A stretch of DNA of 64,000 nucleotides. Origin: Sutcliffiella deserti. GTDB lineage: Bacteria; Bacillota; Bacilli; Bacillales; Bacillaceae_I. A program made the translations under genes and the position numbers. Where the stretch lies: positions 558,001 to 622,000 of the forward strand of contig NZ_JAIQDB010000001.1 of assembly GCF_020037475.1 (NCBI RefSeq), written 5' to 3'. Under the pieces are notes generated by a model, which was given only the letters and a program-made list of their open reading frames with translations, made no database searches and was not told the DNA's origin. Numbering within the stretch: position 1 is the first letter of the stretch; every line of letters begins with the position of its first letter. Shown here one piece after another: positions 16,429-25,008 of this stretch.

Positions 16429-16752
16429 TTAGAATAATGGTAGCGGTCGGAGAATTACTTTAATATCAGGTGGCATTTTAAGGTTTTCTTGCGCTTGTTT
16501 TAAATATCTGTACATTGCCTTACTGCCTACCGAGTTAGCTGAGTGTATAGTAATTCGTTCTGCATAGAGCTCGTTTTCAACCATAATTTGAACCAGCATG
16601 AAGCCATTGCGTTGTCTACTCAACAGATCGTGGTCCAATGAAAGATGCCCAATTGCATTATTTTCTAGCAATGTGCGGCATTCGTCAATGTCCTCTGCAA
16701 GGATGTATCCTTCTGGACATGTGCGACTATCATCTAGAAATACATTTATCAG
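16429..16752 (-). CDS. Cyclic-phosphate processing receiver-domain protein, apparent CTG start
   Basis: Read from a TTG at 16671 the protein is only 80 residues and lacks its N-terminus. The same frame is open further upstream and encodes LINVFLDDSRTCPEGY, the receiver-like acidic start expected for this small family (INVFLDD, then LSLDHDL). No ATG, GTG or TTG fits there, but a CTG at 16752 sits six bases after GGAGGG and would give a 107-residue protein of normal length. The TATAAT box at 16784-16789 supports a short leader. The CTG start is therefore the best reading; an undetected sequencing change at the start codon is the alternative. Confidence 0.7.
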   Translation of the reverse strand: MINVFLDDSRTCPEGYILAEDIDECRTLLENNAIGHLSLDHDLLSRQRNGFMLVQIMVENELYAERITIHSANSVGSKAMYRYLKQAQENLKMPPDIKVILRPLPLF

Positions 16753-16838
16753 GATGAGCCCTCCATAAATTTGTCTTAAAACGATTATAACACAGTAAAA
16801 CTACCTTTTTTTTAGATTATAATAGCAGAAAACTAAAA

Positions 16839-16859
16839 AACCCTTGTTCAACAAGGGTT
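16839..16859 (-). terminator. Intrinsic terminator
   Basis: Stem AACCCTTGTT / AACAAGGGTT is followed on the minus strand by TTTTTTAG. It lies after the gene at 16894. Confidence 0.85.
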
Positions 16860-16893
16860 CGTAAAGGAAACATAGGAATAATGTACCATTTTT

Positions 16894-17172
16894 TTACGGA
16901 GCGCGAAATTCCGGGAAATCAAAAATCCACTTCATCCAAAAAGACTGAAACAGAGTTTGCAGTCGATTATAAAGTTCATACTCCTTTTCATATGTTTGCT
17001 TAAATGAATAAGAAACCTCACCTTGAGCTTCCTTTTCAATATATTCAGTTTCTAACAACTCCATTTTTTCAATTTTAAGTTGTATTGTATGATAAGTTAA
17101 GCCAGCAAGTAATCCATAAAGAGTGGAAGTAACCAACAGGTATAGAAGAATTACCTTCAATACAGTACTCAT
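16894..17172 (-). CDS. Hypothetical small membrane protein
   Basis: This 92-residue protein was not recognised. Residues 5-28 form one clear transmembrane helix (VILLYLLVTSTLYGLLAGL), followed by a charged helical stretch rich in Glu, Lys and Tyr and a C-terminus ending in FPEFRAP. It is a single-gene unit with a terminator. Topology suggests a short inside N-terminus. Confidence 0.6.
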   Translation of the reverse strand: MSTVLKVILLYLLVTSTLYGLLAGLTYHTIQLKIEKMELLETEYIEKEAQGEVSYSFKQTYEKEYELYNRLQTLFQSFWMKWIFDFPEFRAP

Positions 17173-17267
17173 TCGTCCCCCCCTTTTCTTTTCTACATAC
17201 TATGTCGAAAGGCGAAAATATGACAGGACTATTACAAAAAAATTTCAAGACAACTTTATTTATCTCA

Positions 17268-17296
17268 TTGATTGTTTTATTTGAAAAAGTTATGAT
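17268..17296 (+). promoter_or_regulatory. Sigma-A promoter for a tiny membrane protein
   Basis: TTGATT, a 17-base spacer and TATGAT lie 30 bases upstream of the small ORF at 17327. Confidence 0.65.
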
Positions 17297-17326
17297 GAAA
17301 AAAATAGGATTTTCGGAGGAATGGGA

Positions 17327-17422
17327 ATGGTAGTTTTAATTGATATACTAATTGTGACAGTTTTTGCCGTGATTTTTTTCGGTGTATATAAATATGTAAG
17401 AAACACATTGAAAAAGTATTAA
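17327..17422 (+). CDS. Single-pass membrane microprotein, 31 residues
   Basis: The peptide is MVVLIDILIVTVFAVIFFG followed by a basic end (YKYVRNTLKKY): one hydrophobic helix and a positive tail. CGGAGGA lies six bases before ATG and a credible sigma-A promoter precedes it. An in-frame ATG two codons earlier is too close to the ribosome site. The function is unknown; the positive-inside rule places the C-terminus in the cytoplasm. Confidence 0.6.
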   Translation: MVVLIDILIVTVFAVIFFGVYKYVRNTLKKY

Positions 17423-17450
17423 TTCAAGGCTAACAGAGCCAAAAAATAAA

Positions 17451-17766
17451 GGTGGCTGGGACAAAAGTGAAATAACTCTTACAAAAGACGAACAATTTTA
17501 GTACCGGCTCTAAAAGACGCTATTGATTTCCGTGCAAGACTTCGCTTTCCGCGGGTGACCCGTGAGCCTCCTCGGCTTCGCCTGCGGGGTCTCACATTGG
17601 CCACTTCTCCCGCAGGAGTCTTCGTCTTGCACTCCAATCAACCGCTTGAGTAACATTAAAACAAAACGTATATTTAAACACATTAAAAACCCCGAACTAA
17701 TTTGAACTTAAAACTCAAATTAGTCCGGGTTTTTCTCAGGCTAAAACAGTTTTGTCCCAACCTCTT
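17451..17766. repeat. R3 repeat element with inverted ends (MITE-like), copy A
   Basis: The ends are inverted: GGCTGGGACAAAAGTG at the left and CAGTTTTGTCCCAACCTC at the right. The GC-rich core runs from GCTATTGATTTCCG to CACTCCAATCAACCGC. A hairpin near 17684-17734 (CTAATTTGA / TCAAATTAG, then GGGTTTTT) is terminator-like. Copy B at 46949-47266 is nearly identical through the core. The element fills the 17423-17778 gap and encodes nothing. Confidence 0.8.
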
Positions 17767-17778
17767 TTATTTTTTTCT

Positions 17779-18522
17779 TTAAACATCTTGATTTTTAAGT
17801 CTTCTATTTCTTCTTCTATAAAGAATAGGAAAAGGTAAATATAAAACCAAAAACAAAATGATTACAACTGCCTCCAAAGAAAGAATATACCATGGATAAG
17901 GCCCTAAAAAGTCTATTAAACTAGCGTTAGATGGTTTTCTGGCTAAAAACATATAATTTCCATCAGTCAGCCTGTTTATAAAATACACAATTAATGCAAT
18001 AAGCTGTAAAAAACCAAAAGCCTTCCATAACGACTTAAAACGGATCAATTTCCCCTCTACCCATATCATATAAAAAACAGATAAGATGATAGCAATATGG
18101 GCAACAAAAAAGTGGATAAACCGAAAATGGGGAAAATCATAAAATAGTTCTGGCGTAAGTATTGCTTGAAGGGCGCCGCCTAAACCGATAAAATATACTA
18201 TCTCAAAGGACAGGTTTTGTTTAGTTAGAAGCGTCCATATACACAGATACAAACTGATGGAACAAAGCTGAAAAGGTAACGTATACTTAATATCCCACAT
18301 GCCTGTTGAAAAATACCAGGCATTCAGCCAAATCTCAGAGCCTATCAGGCTTATCAGAATAAGCCACTTTCCATAGGTTCTAGTGAATTTCTGTTTGCGA
18401 AAAATAAAAAGCAGTATAATCAGAAGCACTGCTAGTATTATGCTAGCTATATGAGAGGAGGAAAGGAATAGCGTTCCATCCATAAAAGCTTCTGGATCAG
18501 TATAGGAATCAAACAAGTACAT
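17779..18522 (-). CDS. YwaF/TIGR02206 integral membrane protein
   Basis: The 247-residue protein has about seven transmembrane helices and the features of the TIGR02206 family: an early FSSSH-like segment (LFLSSSHIASI), LPFQLCSISLYL in the middle, and GGALQAILTPEL. The function of the family is not established. AGGAGGTG overlaps the region just before ATG. It is followed directly by the R3 element, whose inner hairpin may act as its terminator. Confidence 0.82.
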   Translation of the reverse strand: MYLFDSYTDPEAFMDGTLFLSSSHIASIILAVLLIILLFIFRKQKFTRTYGKWLILISLIGSEIWLNAWYFSTGMWDIKYTLPFQLCSISLYLCIWTLLTKQNLSFEIVYFIGLGGALQAILTPELFYDFPHFRFIHFFVAHIAIILSVFYMIWVEGKLIRFKSLWKAFGFLQLIALIVYFINRLTDGNYMFLARKPSNASLIDFLGPYPWYILSLEAVVIILFLVLYLPFPILYRRRNRRLKNQDV

Positions 18523-18571
18523 TCACCTCCTGGATACTGTAAAAATGTTCGGTTCTCTCAAAGGCTATTTA

Positions 18572-19552
18572 TTAGTTTGTTATAAGGGTAACTTTAACCT
18601 TTTTATGAGATACCTTTATCACCGCTTCTCCTCCTATCGGAAAAGTAAACATTGGACTTGTATGACCGAAGTCTGCATTTGCTACCACAGGGATACTCGC
18701 AAGCTCTTTTTTTGATGAAATTATAGTTACAATATCCTCATTGGTTACTTGTGAAGTTTTCTCAAATCGCCCTATTACCACTCCGTTGACTCCTTCAAAT
18801 CCTGGTTGGTGGATAAGAGATTGCAGATCTCTGTCAAAGGTCTTTGGACATGTTAACTTATCATCTTCTAGAAAAAGAATGCTGTTCTTCAGGCTTGGCA
18901 TAAATTCTGTTCCTTGCAATAGGTTCAAGGTACAAAGATTCCCACCAATTATTCTACCATTGCAGTCTCCTTCATTAATTACTAAATATCCATCATTACT
19001 ATAAAAAGTTCGATCCTCTTGATCTAGATACCATGTATCATTACTCCATTCCCGGGAAGGTCTTACATCAATAATAGTTGGTTCTTCCATAAACGCTTTT
19101 TTAAAGTATTCTAAGGAATATTCAAAACCTTTGACAATACCAAAGGAAGAAAAATGTGGACCTGAAAAGGTTATGAGACCTGTTTTAGCGTAAATGGCAT
19201 TACTTAATGCAGTAATGTCAGAATAGCCGCAAAAAAGCTTTGGATTATTTTTAATTAGTTCATAATCAATATATGAAAGCAGCTGATTTGCTTGATACCC
19301 CCCAATTGTTGTTAAAATCATTTTTACATTGGAATCCTTAAATGCTTCATGTAGATCTTCTATTCTTGATTCAATGGAGGATGTTAAAAAACGATTCTTC
19401 TCCTCTATATTCCTACCGAATGACACCTTAAATCCAAGTTCTTCTAATCTTTTTGTTGATAAGTCAATATTCTCTTTCGACAGGATTGAATGAGAGGTAG
19501 ACGGTGCTATAATGCGGATCTCGTCGCCATATACTAATTTTTCTGGAATCAT
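18572..19552 (-). CDS. S66 peptidase family (LD-carboxypeptidase / MccF-like)
   Basis: The 326-residue protein has the S66 nucleophile motif CGYSDITALSNAI (Ser about 113), the Glu in ILFLEDD (about 228) and the His in DFGHTSPMFTFPIG (about 296). This makes up the Ser-Glu-His triad of LD-carboxypeptidases and MccF. It could trim tetrapeptides in wall recycling or hydrolyse a peptide antibiotic; the length and the EDD loop lean towards the MccF side. No signal peptide is seen, so it is cytoplasmic. It precedes the YwaF-like gene by 49 bases. Confidence 0.87.
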   Translation of the reverse strand: MIPEKLVYGDEIRIIAPSTSHSILSKENIDLSTKRLEELGFKVSFGRNIEEKNRFLTSSIESRIEDLHEAFKDSNVKMILTTIGGYQANQLLSYIDYELIKNNPKLFCGYSDITALSNAIYAKTGLITFSGPHFSSFGIVKGFEYSLEYFKKAFMEEPTIIDVRPSREWSNDTWYLDQEDRTFYSNDGYLVINEGDCNGRIIGGNLCTLNLLQGTEFMPSLKNSILFLEDDKLTCPKTFDRDLQSLIHQPGFEGVNGVVIGRFEKTSQVTNEDIVTIISSKKELASIPVVANADFGHTSPMFTFPIGGEAVIKVSHKKVKVTLITN

Positions 19553-19612
19553 ACCTAATTTCCCCTTTCCTTAAACCTTCCCTATATTCTACCAGAATAG
19601 TGGGTTTTTCTT

Positions 19613-20080
19613 CTATCTTTTTCCTAACCGTTTCTTCTTACGTTCTTCTGCGTTTCTAAATAGTTCTTTTTCCACATCTGTTTCAGGTATAACACCTGGT
19701 ACTGGAGTCGGTATTCCTTCTCTATTTTTAGCAACCATCGTCAAAAAGGATGTAGTCGTAGTAGTCTTTTCACTTGTTTCCAAATTTTCACTTTCCACTT
19801 TCACAAAGACTTCCATTGAGGTTCTTCCAGTGGATGTAACTACTGCTTCTAATGTAAGGATATCTCCAACTTCTGCAGAGGATAAAAAAGTTACTTGATC
19901 AATTGAAGCTGTCACCACCACATTTCTTGAATGCTTCATTGCTGAAATAGCTGCAATTTCATCAATATACGATAAAATCACTCCCCCAAATATAGTTCCC
20001 ATGTGGTTCGTATCAGGTGGAAGGACTAGCTTAGTTTGGATTGTTCTAGACTGATTAGATGAAATTCTTATTATGGTCAT
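19613..20080 (-). CDS. Acyl-CoA thioesterase, hotdog fold (YkhA-like)
   Basis: This 155-residue hotdog protein has LPPDTNHMGTIFGGVILSYIDEIAAISAMKHS, where the helix with Asp-Glu is characteristic of YkhA/YciA-type hydrolases, and VEVFVKVESE. It hydrolyses acyl-CoA to acid plus CoA in the cytosol. Two ATG codons are adjacent; the second lies six bases from GGAGG and is preferred. It has its own sigma-A promoter, placed after the cobalamin-riboswitch leader and its terminator, so B12 control is doubtful. Confidence 0.87.
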   Translation of the reverse strand: MTIIRISSNQSRTIQTKLVLPPDTNHMGTIFGGVILSYIDEIAAISAMKHSRNVVVTASIDQVTFLSSAEVGDILTLEAVVTSTGRTSMEVFVKVESENLETSEKTTTTTSFLTMVAKNREGIPTPVPGVIPETDVEKELFRNAEERKKKRLGKR

Positions 20081-20117
20081 CATATACCTCCATTATATAA
20101 AAAACAGTTTTCGCGTT

Positions 20118-20146
20118 ATTTTATTAGAAAAAACATCTCGTGACAA
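20118..20146 (-). promoter_or_regulatory. Sigma-A promoter of the thioesterase gene
   Basis: On the minus strand TTGTCA, a 17-base spacer and TAAAAT lie about 40 bases before the start codon. Confidence 0.75.
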
Positions 20147-20197
20147 TCGGTCTTGTTATGCTTTCATCTTTGCTTTCTCAGGCAATAAAATAAAAAA

Positions 20198-20220
20198 ACT
20201 CATCCTAAAATCGGATGAGT
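20198..20220 (-). terminator. Intrinsic terminator downstream of the riboswitch
   Basis: An 8-bp stem ACTCATCC / GGATGAGT is followed by seven U residues on the minus strand. It ends the riboswitch leader about 125 bases after the aptamer and could be its expression platform. Confidence 0.85.
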
Positions 20221-20344
20221 GAAAGACGAGTTGGCTAAATAAGACTTTTAAAATAAGGTTCTTTCCCTAAATGCATGTGAAAGCCCCTATAATAATGTCA
20301 CAGTTCCATTCCTCGTTCTATCCCTCACCTCCCGAAGAAGATAG

Positions 20345-20512
20345 TACATCATAAAAAGACAGGTCTCCTGACTTAGCTTCCTCCTACTTTAAGCCCTTCC
20401 CATAACACGTTTGTTATAGTGGAGTTACTTATTTCGTCAGCATTACAGTTGCGGGTACAGTTCTGGATTCTCACCAGATTCCCTTTTAAGTGCGAGCACA
20501 TCTTTATTATTT
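20345..20512 (-). promoter_or_regulatory. Cobalamin riboswitch (orphan)
   Basis: The minus strand carries the class signatures in order: GGGAATCTGGTGAGAATCC, then CCCGCAACTGTAA (B12-box-side core), and near the 3' end AGTCAGGAGACCTG. A TATAAT box lies at 20568-20573. The RNA is followed only by a short region without a normal gene and then a terminator; the next gene, a thioesterase, has its own promoter. In the short region, ATG-CAT...ATT-TAG could encode a 13-residue peptide after AGGGG, of unknown meaning. Elsewhere in the 20084-20783 gap nothing clear was seen. Confidence 0.9.
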
Positions 20513-20783
20513 GGAATTACTTCATGAAATTGGTCTGAATTCTCTCCCATTTTATCATGGAACACCAATTATAGCTCAATAAAAACTGCAAATAACTATA
20601 CAAGTGATGAGATTTTGGTTTATACATTATTTTTCTTCTAGATTTTCGTCACAGAATAGTAAGAATTACAAGGTTGAATTAAGTGTAGGTTAGTGTGTAT
20701 ACTTAAAATTGCAAGTTTTTTCTATGCTACAACGGGGTATTGATTTAAGATTCTTAAATATGCAAGATAAGTGAGGATAACCT

Positions 20784-21572
20784 ATGTTTTATAAAACACT
20801 TATTCATCCTACATCAAAAGAGTGGATTGTTCTGTTTCACGGCTTTGGAGGAAATCATTCGATTTTCTATAAACAGCTAAAGTCTTTCCGCTCTCAATAT
20901 AATATACTCTTATTAGACCTGCCTGGCCACGGGAAATCCCCATATCCGGACGGAGTGAATCTTTTTGAGTATTCTACTAGTAAAACAGTTGAAATTCTTC
21001 AAGAGTTAAAAATAAAGTCTGCTCATTTTGTCGGGATTTCATTAGGAACCATCATCATGCAGGAAATTGCATTACGGTATCCTTCCATAATTAAATCCAT
21101 GATATTAGGTGGCGCAACACCAAAATTAAAAAAATGGGGAGAGTTCCTTTGCAAACTTTCTGTTTTTTATCCACTAAAAAAAATACTTCCTCATATGGTA
21201 CCTTATAAAATTTTTGCTAGAGTACTTTTGCCAAAAAACAATCATGCAGACTCAAGAAAAGCGTTCATCAAGGAAGCATATAAATTATCTAAAGAAACTT
21301 ATTTAGGTTGGGTTCTAACCGGGCTTAAAGGATATACTACCTATGACAGGTTAGCGGAAACGGAAAATACTATCCCAAAGCTATATATATCCGGTTCTGA
21401 AGACCACATGTTTTTAACCAGTACCATCAACTATGTTAAAAACGAAAAGAATGCTACCATGGAAATATTTGAAAATTGCGGACATGTCTGTAATATAGAA
21501 AAAAGCGAAAAATTTAATGATTTAGCGATTGCTTTTATGAAGCGAGTAGATAAAATTCAAATTACTGCATAA
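20784..21572 (+). CDS. Alpha/beta hydrolase
   Basis: The 262-residue protein has the oxyanion segment LFHGFGGNHS, LLLDLPGHGKS, the nucleophile elbow GISLGT (Ser about 95), an acid in SGSEDHMF (about 215) and the His in CGHVCNIE (about 242). It is a soluble serine hydrolase of the MenH/esterase type; the substrate is unknown. GAGG lies seven bases before ATG. It is monocistronic with a strong terminator. Confidence 0.87.
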   Translation: MFYKTLIHPTSKEWIVLFHGFGGNHSIFYKQLKSFRSQYNILLLDLPGHGKSPYPDGVNLFEYSTSKTVEILQELKIKSAHFVGISLGTIIMQEIALRYPSIIKSMILGGATPKLKKWGEFLCKLSVFYPLKKILPHMVPYKIFARVLLPKNNHADSRKAFIKEAYKLSKETYLGWVLTGLKGYTTYDRLAETENTIPKLYISGSEDHMFLTSTINYVKNEKNATMEIFENCGHVCNIEKSEKFNDLAIAFMKRVDKIQITA

Positions 21573-21617
21573 AGAAAAAGAGCGATAAGGGATCCCCCCC
21601 TTTCGCTCTTTCTTTTT
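21571..21617 (+). terminator. Intrinsic terminator
   Basis: A long stem AAAGAAAAAGAGCGA / TCGCTCTTTCTTTTT overlaps the hydrolase stop codon. Confidence 0.85.
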
Positions 21618-21772
21618 CCTATCCAATTTTAGATTCCTTCACAGTGAACGTTTGATTTTTGTACTGAGCACTATTTCATAAATAGAGGCTAATGGATAAT
21701 AATTACATCATATAACTGCTAAGTTTAGGCTCAGTGAGATAACCGAGAAATGTCATCTGCCCTTCCCGTGTT

Positions 21773-24637
21773 TTATTCTTCTGAAGGTACTAAAATTTCC
21801 CCACGCTGATTTTGCTCTAAAAGGGTTTGTAGTATGGTGTTTACAAGCTTACTTGTTTGATACGGTTTTACCAGGTAGTCCTTGACCCCTAGCTTAATCC
21901 CTTTTTCCTTTTCTTCTAAGGCTGAAGAGATAATAATTGGAATATCTGCTAAGTTAGGCTTACTCTTTACTTTCTCCAAAAAACCCCATCCGTCCATTTT
22001 GCCTTCTTCTAGCATAATATCAAGAACAATGGCATCAGGCTTTTTCCTTTCTACTTCTTTCAAAGCATGTATTGCACTAGAAAAGTGTTTTACTGCAAAT
22101 CCACTATCCTGAAGTTCCATTTCCATTAACGTTGCTAAATTCTTGTCATCTTCAATAATAACAACATGTCTATCTTTAAGAGAAGTCGGAGAGAGAGAAT
22201 TAGGAACCTCGTCATGATGAGTAGCCAAAGGAAATATCAATCTGAAGGTGGTTCCTTCTTTCACCTTCGAAAATAGTTCTACATCTCCTTCATGTCCTTT
22301 CATTATTTCCTTTACGATTGCAAGACCTAAGCCAGTACCTCCTATCTGTCTCATGTCAGAATTATCAACTCGATAGAATTTAGTAAACAATTGCTTTTGT
22401 GCTTCTGCTGGTATTCCTATTCCTTCATCCTTTACATCGACAATGAGTTTTTCTTCTGAATCAAGGACAGATATCTCTATTCTCCCGCCGTCTGGGGAGT
22501 ATTTAATAGCATTATTTATAATATTATTGAATACCTGAGTTATTTTAGCCTTATCACCAATAATCGTTGTCTTTTGGGTATGAAGTACTAACGTCAACTC
22601 ATGCTTTTTTGTACTACCTTTTTGAGTTTCAATAACATCCTCTAAAATGGGTACAATATTCTCGAATTTTTTCTCGTATGTTTGCTTACCGGCTTCCATC
22701 CGTTGAACATCTAAAAAGTCATTTATTAAAGCGGTTAAGCGCTTTGCTTCCTGATAGATAGTCGTTAAATATTTCTTTTGTCGGTCCTCTGAGAGTACTT
22801 TGTTAAGCATCAATTCTGTAAACCCCAGAACGCTAGCGAGCGGGGTACGAAGTTCATGACTAACGGTACTTACAAATTCAGATTTCATTTCATCCACTTC
22901 GTACTCTTTTGTTATATCTCTATGAATGAATATGAACCCAAAATGTTGATTATTCCGGTATACCTCTTCACTGTATACCTTCATCACTTTCCTTTTCTCT
23001 TGATCCACTATTTCATATGTGATAGTTTGTCCCTCCTCTGTCTGACCTTTCAGGACGTTTCTCATATAAAGAATTAGATTTTCATGCTTTTCCACTTTCT
23101 CTATCATTTTTTCCATCCATTCTTCAAACGGTGCTTGAATCATTTTTTTAAATGAAGGGCAGTCAAATAATTCGCACATATTGGTATTAACTTGTAAAAT
23201 GTTACCTGATCTATTAACCAATTGGGCTCCTTCATGGATTGAGTTTAATATATCCTGATAAAGAAGACGATCATGTTCCGATTCTTCATACGCTAATAAT
23301 TTTCCAAGCGCTATATTAACCTGTTTAGAAAGCGCATCACATGTTTCAATGTCAGAAGAAGTAAAATCTGCATTATAGCGACTGAAAAACATACAAGCTA
23401 TCATCTCATTATTAGTGGAGAAAATGGGAGCTACTAGGTCATATGCGTACATATCATTTTCATGATAAAGCTTTTCCTCGGGAGTGCATATTCTTTTAAT
23501 GGAATATGATTGTGTTGTTTCTCTAGCCCGTTGCACAAAACCATTTGCTAGATGGCTCTTAAATTGAGCTACGGCCTTATCTGTTAACCCAAATGAAGCA
23601 TGAAGCTTCGAATGATCTAGTAAGACTATAACTCCTCGATTTGCTTGAAAAACGTTCCCCATGTTTATTACAACACTTACTAATAGCTCTTGCTTATCAA
23701 GGGTGTCGGTTAAATCGAGAATGAATTTGTTACGAGCTTCCAGTTCATTTTTCCGTTCTTCCATGACCGTCAAATTGTTCTGCAGTTCGTCTTGTTGTGC
23801 TTGTAGTTCATCTTGCTGAGCAAGCAGCTCTTCATTTTGAGCCACTACCTCTTCTTCATTTGCTTGGAGACTTCTCACCATTTGTGAGAAAGAAGAGCTA
23901 AGGGTACCAATCTCATCCTCACGGTTATTCCATTCTGGTAAACTTACTAGTTTTCCACTGGCAATTTTCTGTGCTGTTACAGCAAGCTCATTTAATGGCT
24001 TACCAACCTTTTTGAACATTGTTACCGTCATATAAAACAAAACTAGGAGGATAAATAGGAGGTAGGAGACAAACAACCATTGACTTGTATTAAGTTTACT
24101 TGTTAATAGATTGAAGTTATCTTCAATTTGTTCATCCACTGCGAGTCTTTGCTCCTTTAAATAGGTGCGAAAGTCCGCAATTTCTTGCGATGCCCCTTGG
24201 TCATAAACTAACGATTGTAGGTTTTCCACCTCTCCCTCCTGATAATACCTTGTTGCTTCAGGAAGATAACTTCCAAAAAACACTTGATGGAAATCAGTTA
24301 AATTCATGGGGAATATCTGCTCCTCCCCATCAGCTAGCATTTCTTCTAGACTCGCAATATATTCTAGTATAATTTCCTCTTGCTCAAGTGCATCTTCTAG
24401 CATCATTTCATTACCAAATGCAAAATAGCCCCTTGATTGTAAGATGGCTGAATTAAAAGAGTCATCGATATTTCTTACCAACATCTCTTTATATTCCAAT
24501 TCATTATTTTTTTCCCTAAAAGAATCTGTTAGATAGTGTTCATAGCCAACTAGCGAACTTATCCCTATAAGAAATAGGGTAAAAAACGTACCCATCAACA
24601 ATAAAAATTGTTTTGATAAGCTCTTATTTCTTTTCAT
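21773..24637 (-). CDS. Hybrid sensor histidine kinase (HAMP-GAF-PAS-HisKA-HATPase-REC)
   Basis: This 954-residue protein has two membrane helices (about 12-30 and 187-207) around an extracellular four-helix-like sensor. Then come HAMP (208-262), a Gln/Glu coiled coil with QAQQDELQ repeats, GAF (305-450), PAS (455-575), the phospho-His in VSHELRTPLASV (about 592), an ATPase with NNAIKYSPDGG, DEGIGIP and GGTGLGLAIV, and a C-terminal receiver with the phospho-Asp in AIVLDIML. It closes the six-gene operon and overlaps the receiver gene by 14 bases, with GAGGAAG inside that gene. It probably passes phosphate to the receivers of this operon. Confidence 0.93.
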   Translation of the reverse strand: MKRNKSLSKQFLLLMGTFFTLFLIGISSLVGYEHYLTDSFREKNNELEYKEMLVRNIDDSFNSAILQSRGYFAFGNEMMLEDALEQEEIILEYIASLEEMLADGEEQIFPMNLTDFHQVFFGSYLPEATRYYQEGEVENLQSLVYDQGASQEIADFRTYLKEQRLAVDEQIEDNFNLLTSKLNTSQWLFVSYLLFILLVLFYMTVTMFKKVGKPLNELAVTAQKIASGKLVSLPEWNNREDEIGTLSSSFSQMVRSLQANEEEVVAQNEELLAQQDELQAQQDELQNNLTVMEERKNELEARNKFILDLTDTLDKQELLVSVVINMGNVFQANRGVIVLLDHSKLHASFGLTDKAVAQFKSHLANGFVQRARETTQSYSIKRICTPEEKLYHENDMYAYDLVAPIFSTNNEMIACMFFSRYNADFTSSDIETCDALSKQVNIALGKLLAYEESEHDRLLYQDILNSIHEGAQLVNRSGNILQVNTNMCELFDCPSFKKMIQAPFEEWMEKMIEKVEKHENLILYMRNVLKGQTEEGQTITYEIVDQEKRKVMKVYSEEVYRNNQHFGFIFIHRDITKEYEVDEMKSEFVSTVSHELRTPLASVLGFTELMLNKVLSEDRQKKYLTTIYQEAKRLTALINDFLDVQRMEAGKQTYEKKFENIVPILEDVIETQKGSTKKHELTLVLHTQKTTIIGDKAKITQVFNNIINNAIKYSPDGGRIEISVLDSEEKLIVDVKDEGIGIPAEAQKQLFTKFYRVDNSDMRQIGGTGLGLAIVKEIMKGHEGDVELFSKVKEGTTFRLIFPLATHHDEVPNSLSPTSLKDRHVVIIEDDKNLATLMEMELQDSGFAVKHFSSAIHALKEVERKKPDAIVLDIMLEEGKMDGWGFLEKVKSKPNLADIPIIISSALEEKEKGIKLGVKDYLVKPYQTSKLVNTILQTLLEQNQRGEILVPSEE

Positions 24638-24998
24638 TTAAAACTTCCTCTACTTTAACTGCAAGCTCTAAGGGACTAAAGGGTTTAGACATAAAGTAAT
24701 TAGCGCCTGCTTCGAGAACCCTTTCCCTATCGGCTGTTTGGTTTTTTGCCGAAAGCATCAATATTCCAACATTGGGCTGATATTTTTGCTCTTTTATTTT
24801 CTGAATAACCTCTAATCCAGTAAAAACCGGCATCATATAATCGAGGATAATAAGATCAAACACTTCATCTGTACTTAGCAGATTGAATGCCTCTTGACCG
24901 TCTATTGCCTCTATAATTTCATGCCCTTCATCTTCTAATGTATCTACTACAAGCATTCGGAGTACTGCTTCATCTTCCGCAAGTAAAATTTTTGCCAT
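24624..24998 (-). CDS. Single-domain response regulator (CheY-like)
   Basis: The 124-residue protein is one receiver domain: acidic pair in LLAEDEAV, phospho-Asp in LIILDYMMP (about 53), Thr/Ser switch in MLSAKN and Lys in MSKPFSPLEL. There is no output domain, so it must act by protein contact or as a phosphate shuttle to the Hpt module of the cyclase encoded at the operon head. Ten bases separate it from the glycoside-hydrolase-like gene upstream; it overlaps the kinase gene downstream. Confidence 0.92.
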   Translation of the reverse strand: MAKILLAEDEAVLRMLVVDTLEDEGHEIIEAIDGQEAFNLLSTDEVFDLIILDYMMPVFTGLEVIQKIKEQKYQPNVGILMLSAKNQTADRERVLEAGANYFMSKPFSPLELAVKVEEVLNEKK

Positions 24999-25008
24999 TC
25001 ACTTTCCC

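Noticed and set aside
19613..20083. B12 control of the thioesterase
   Set aside because: A terminator and a separate sigma-A promoter lie between the riboswitch and this gene, so direct control is unlikely.
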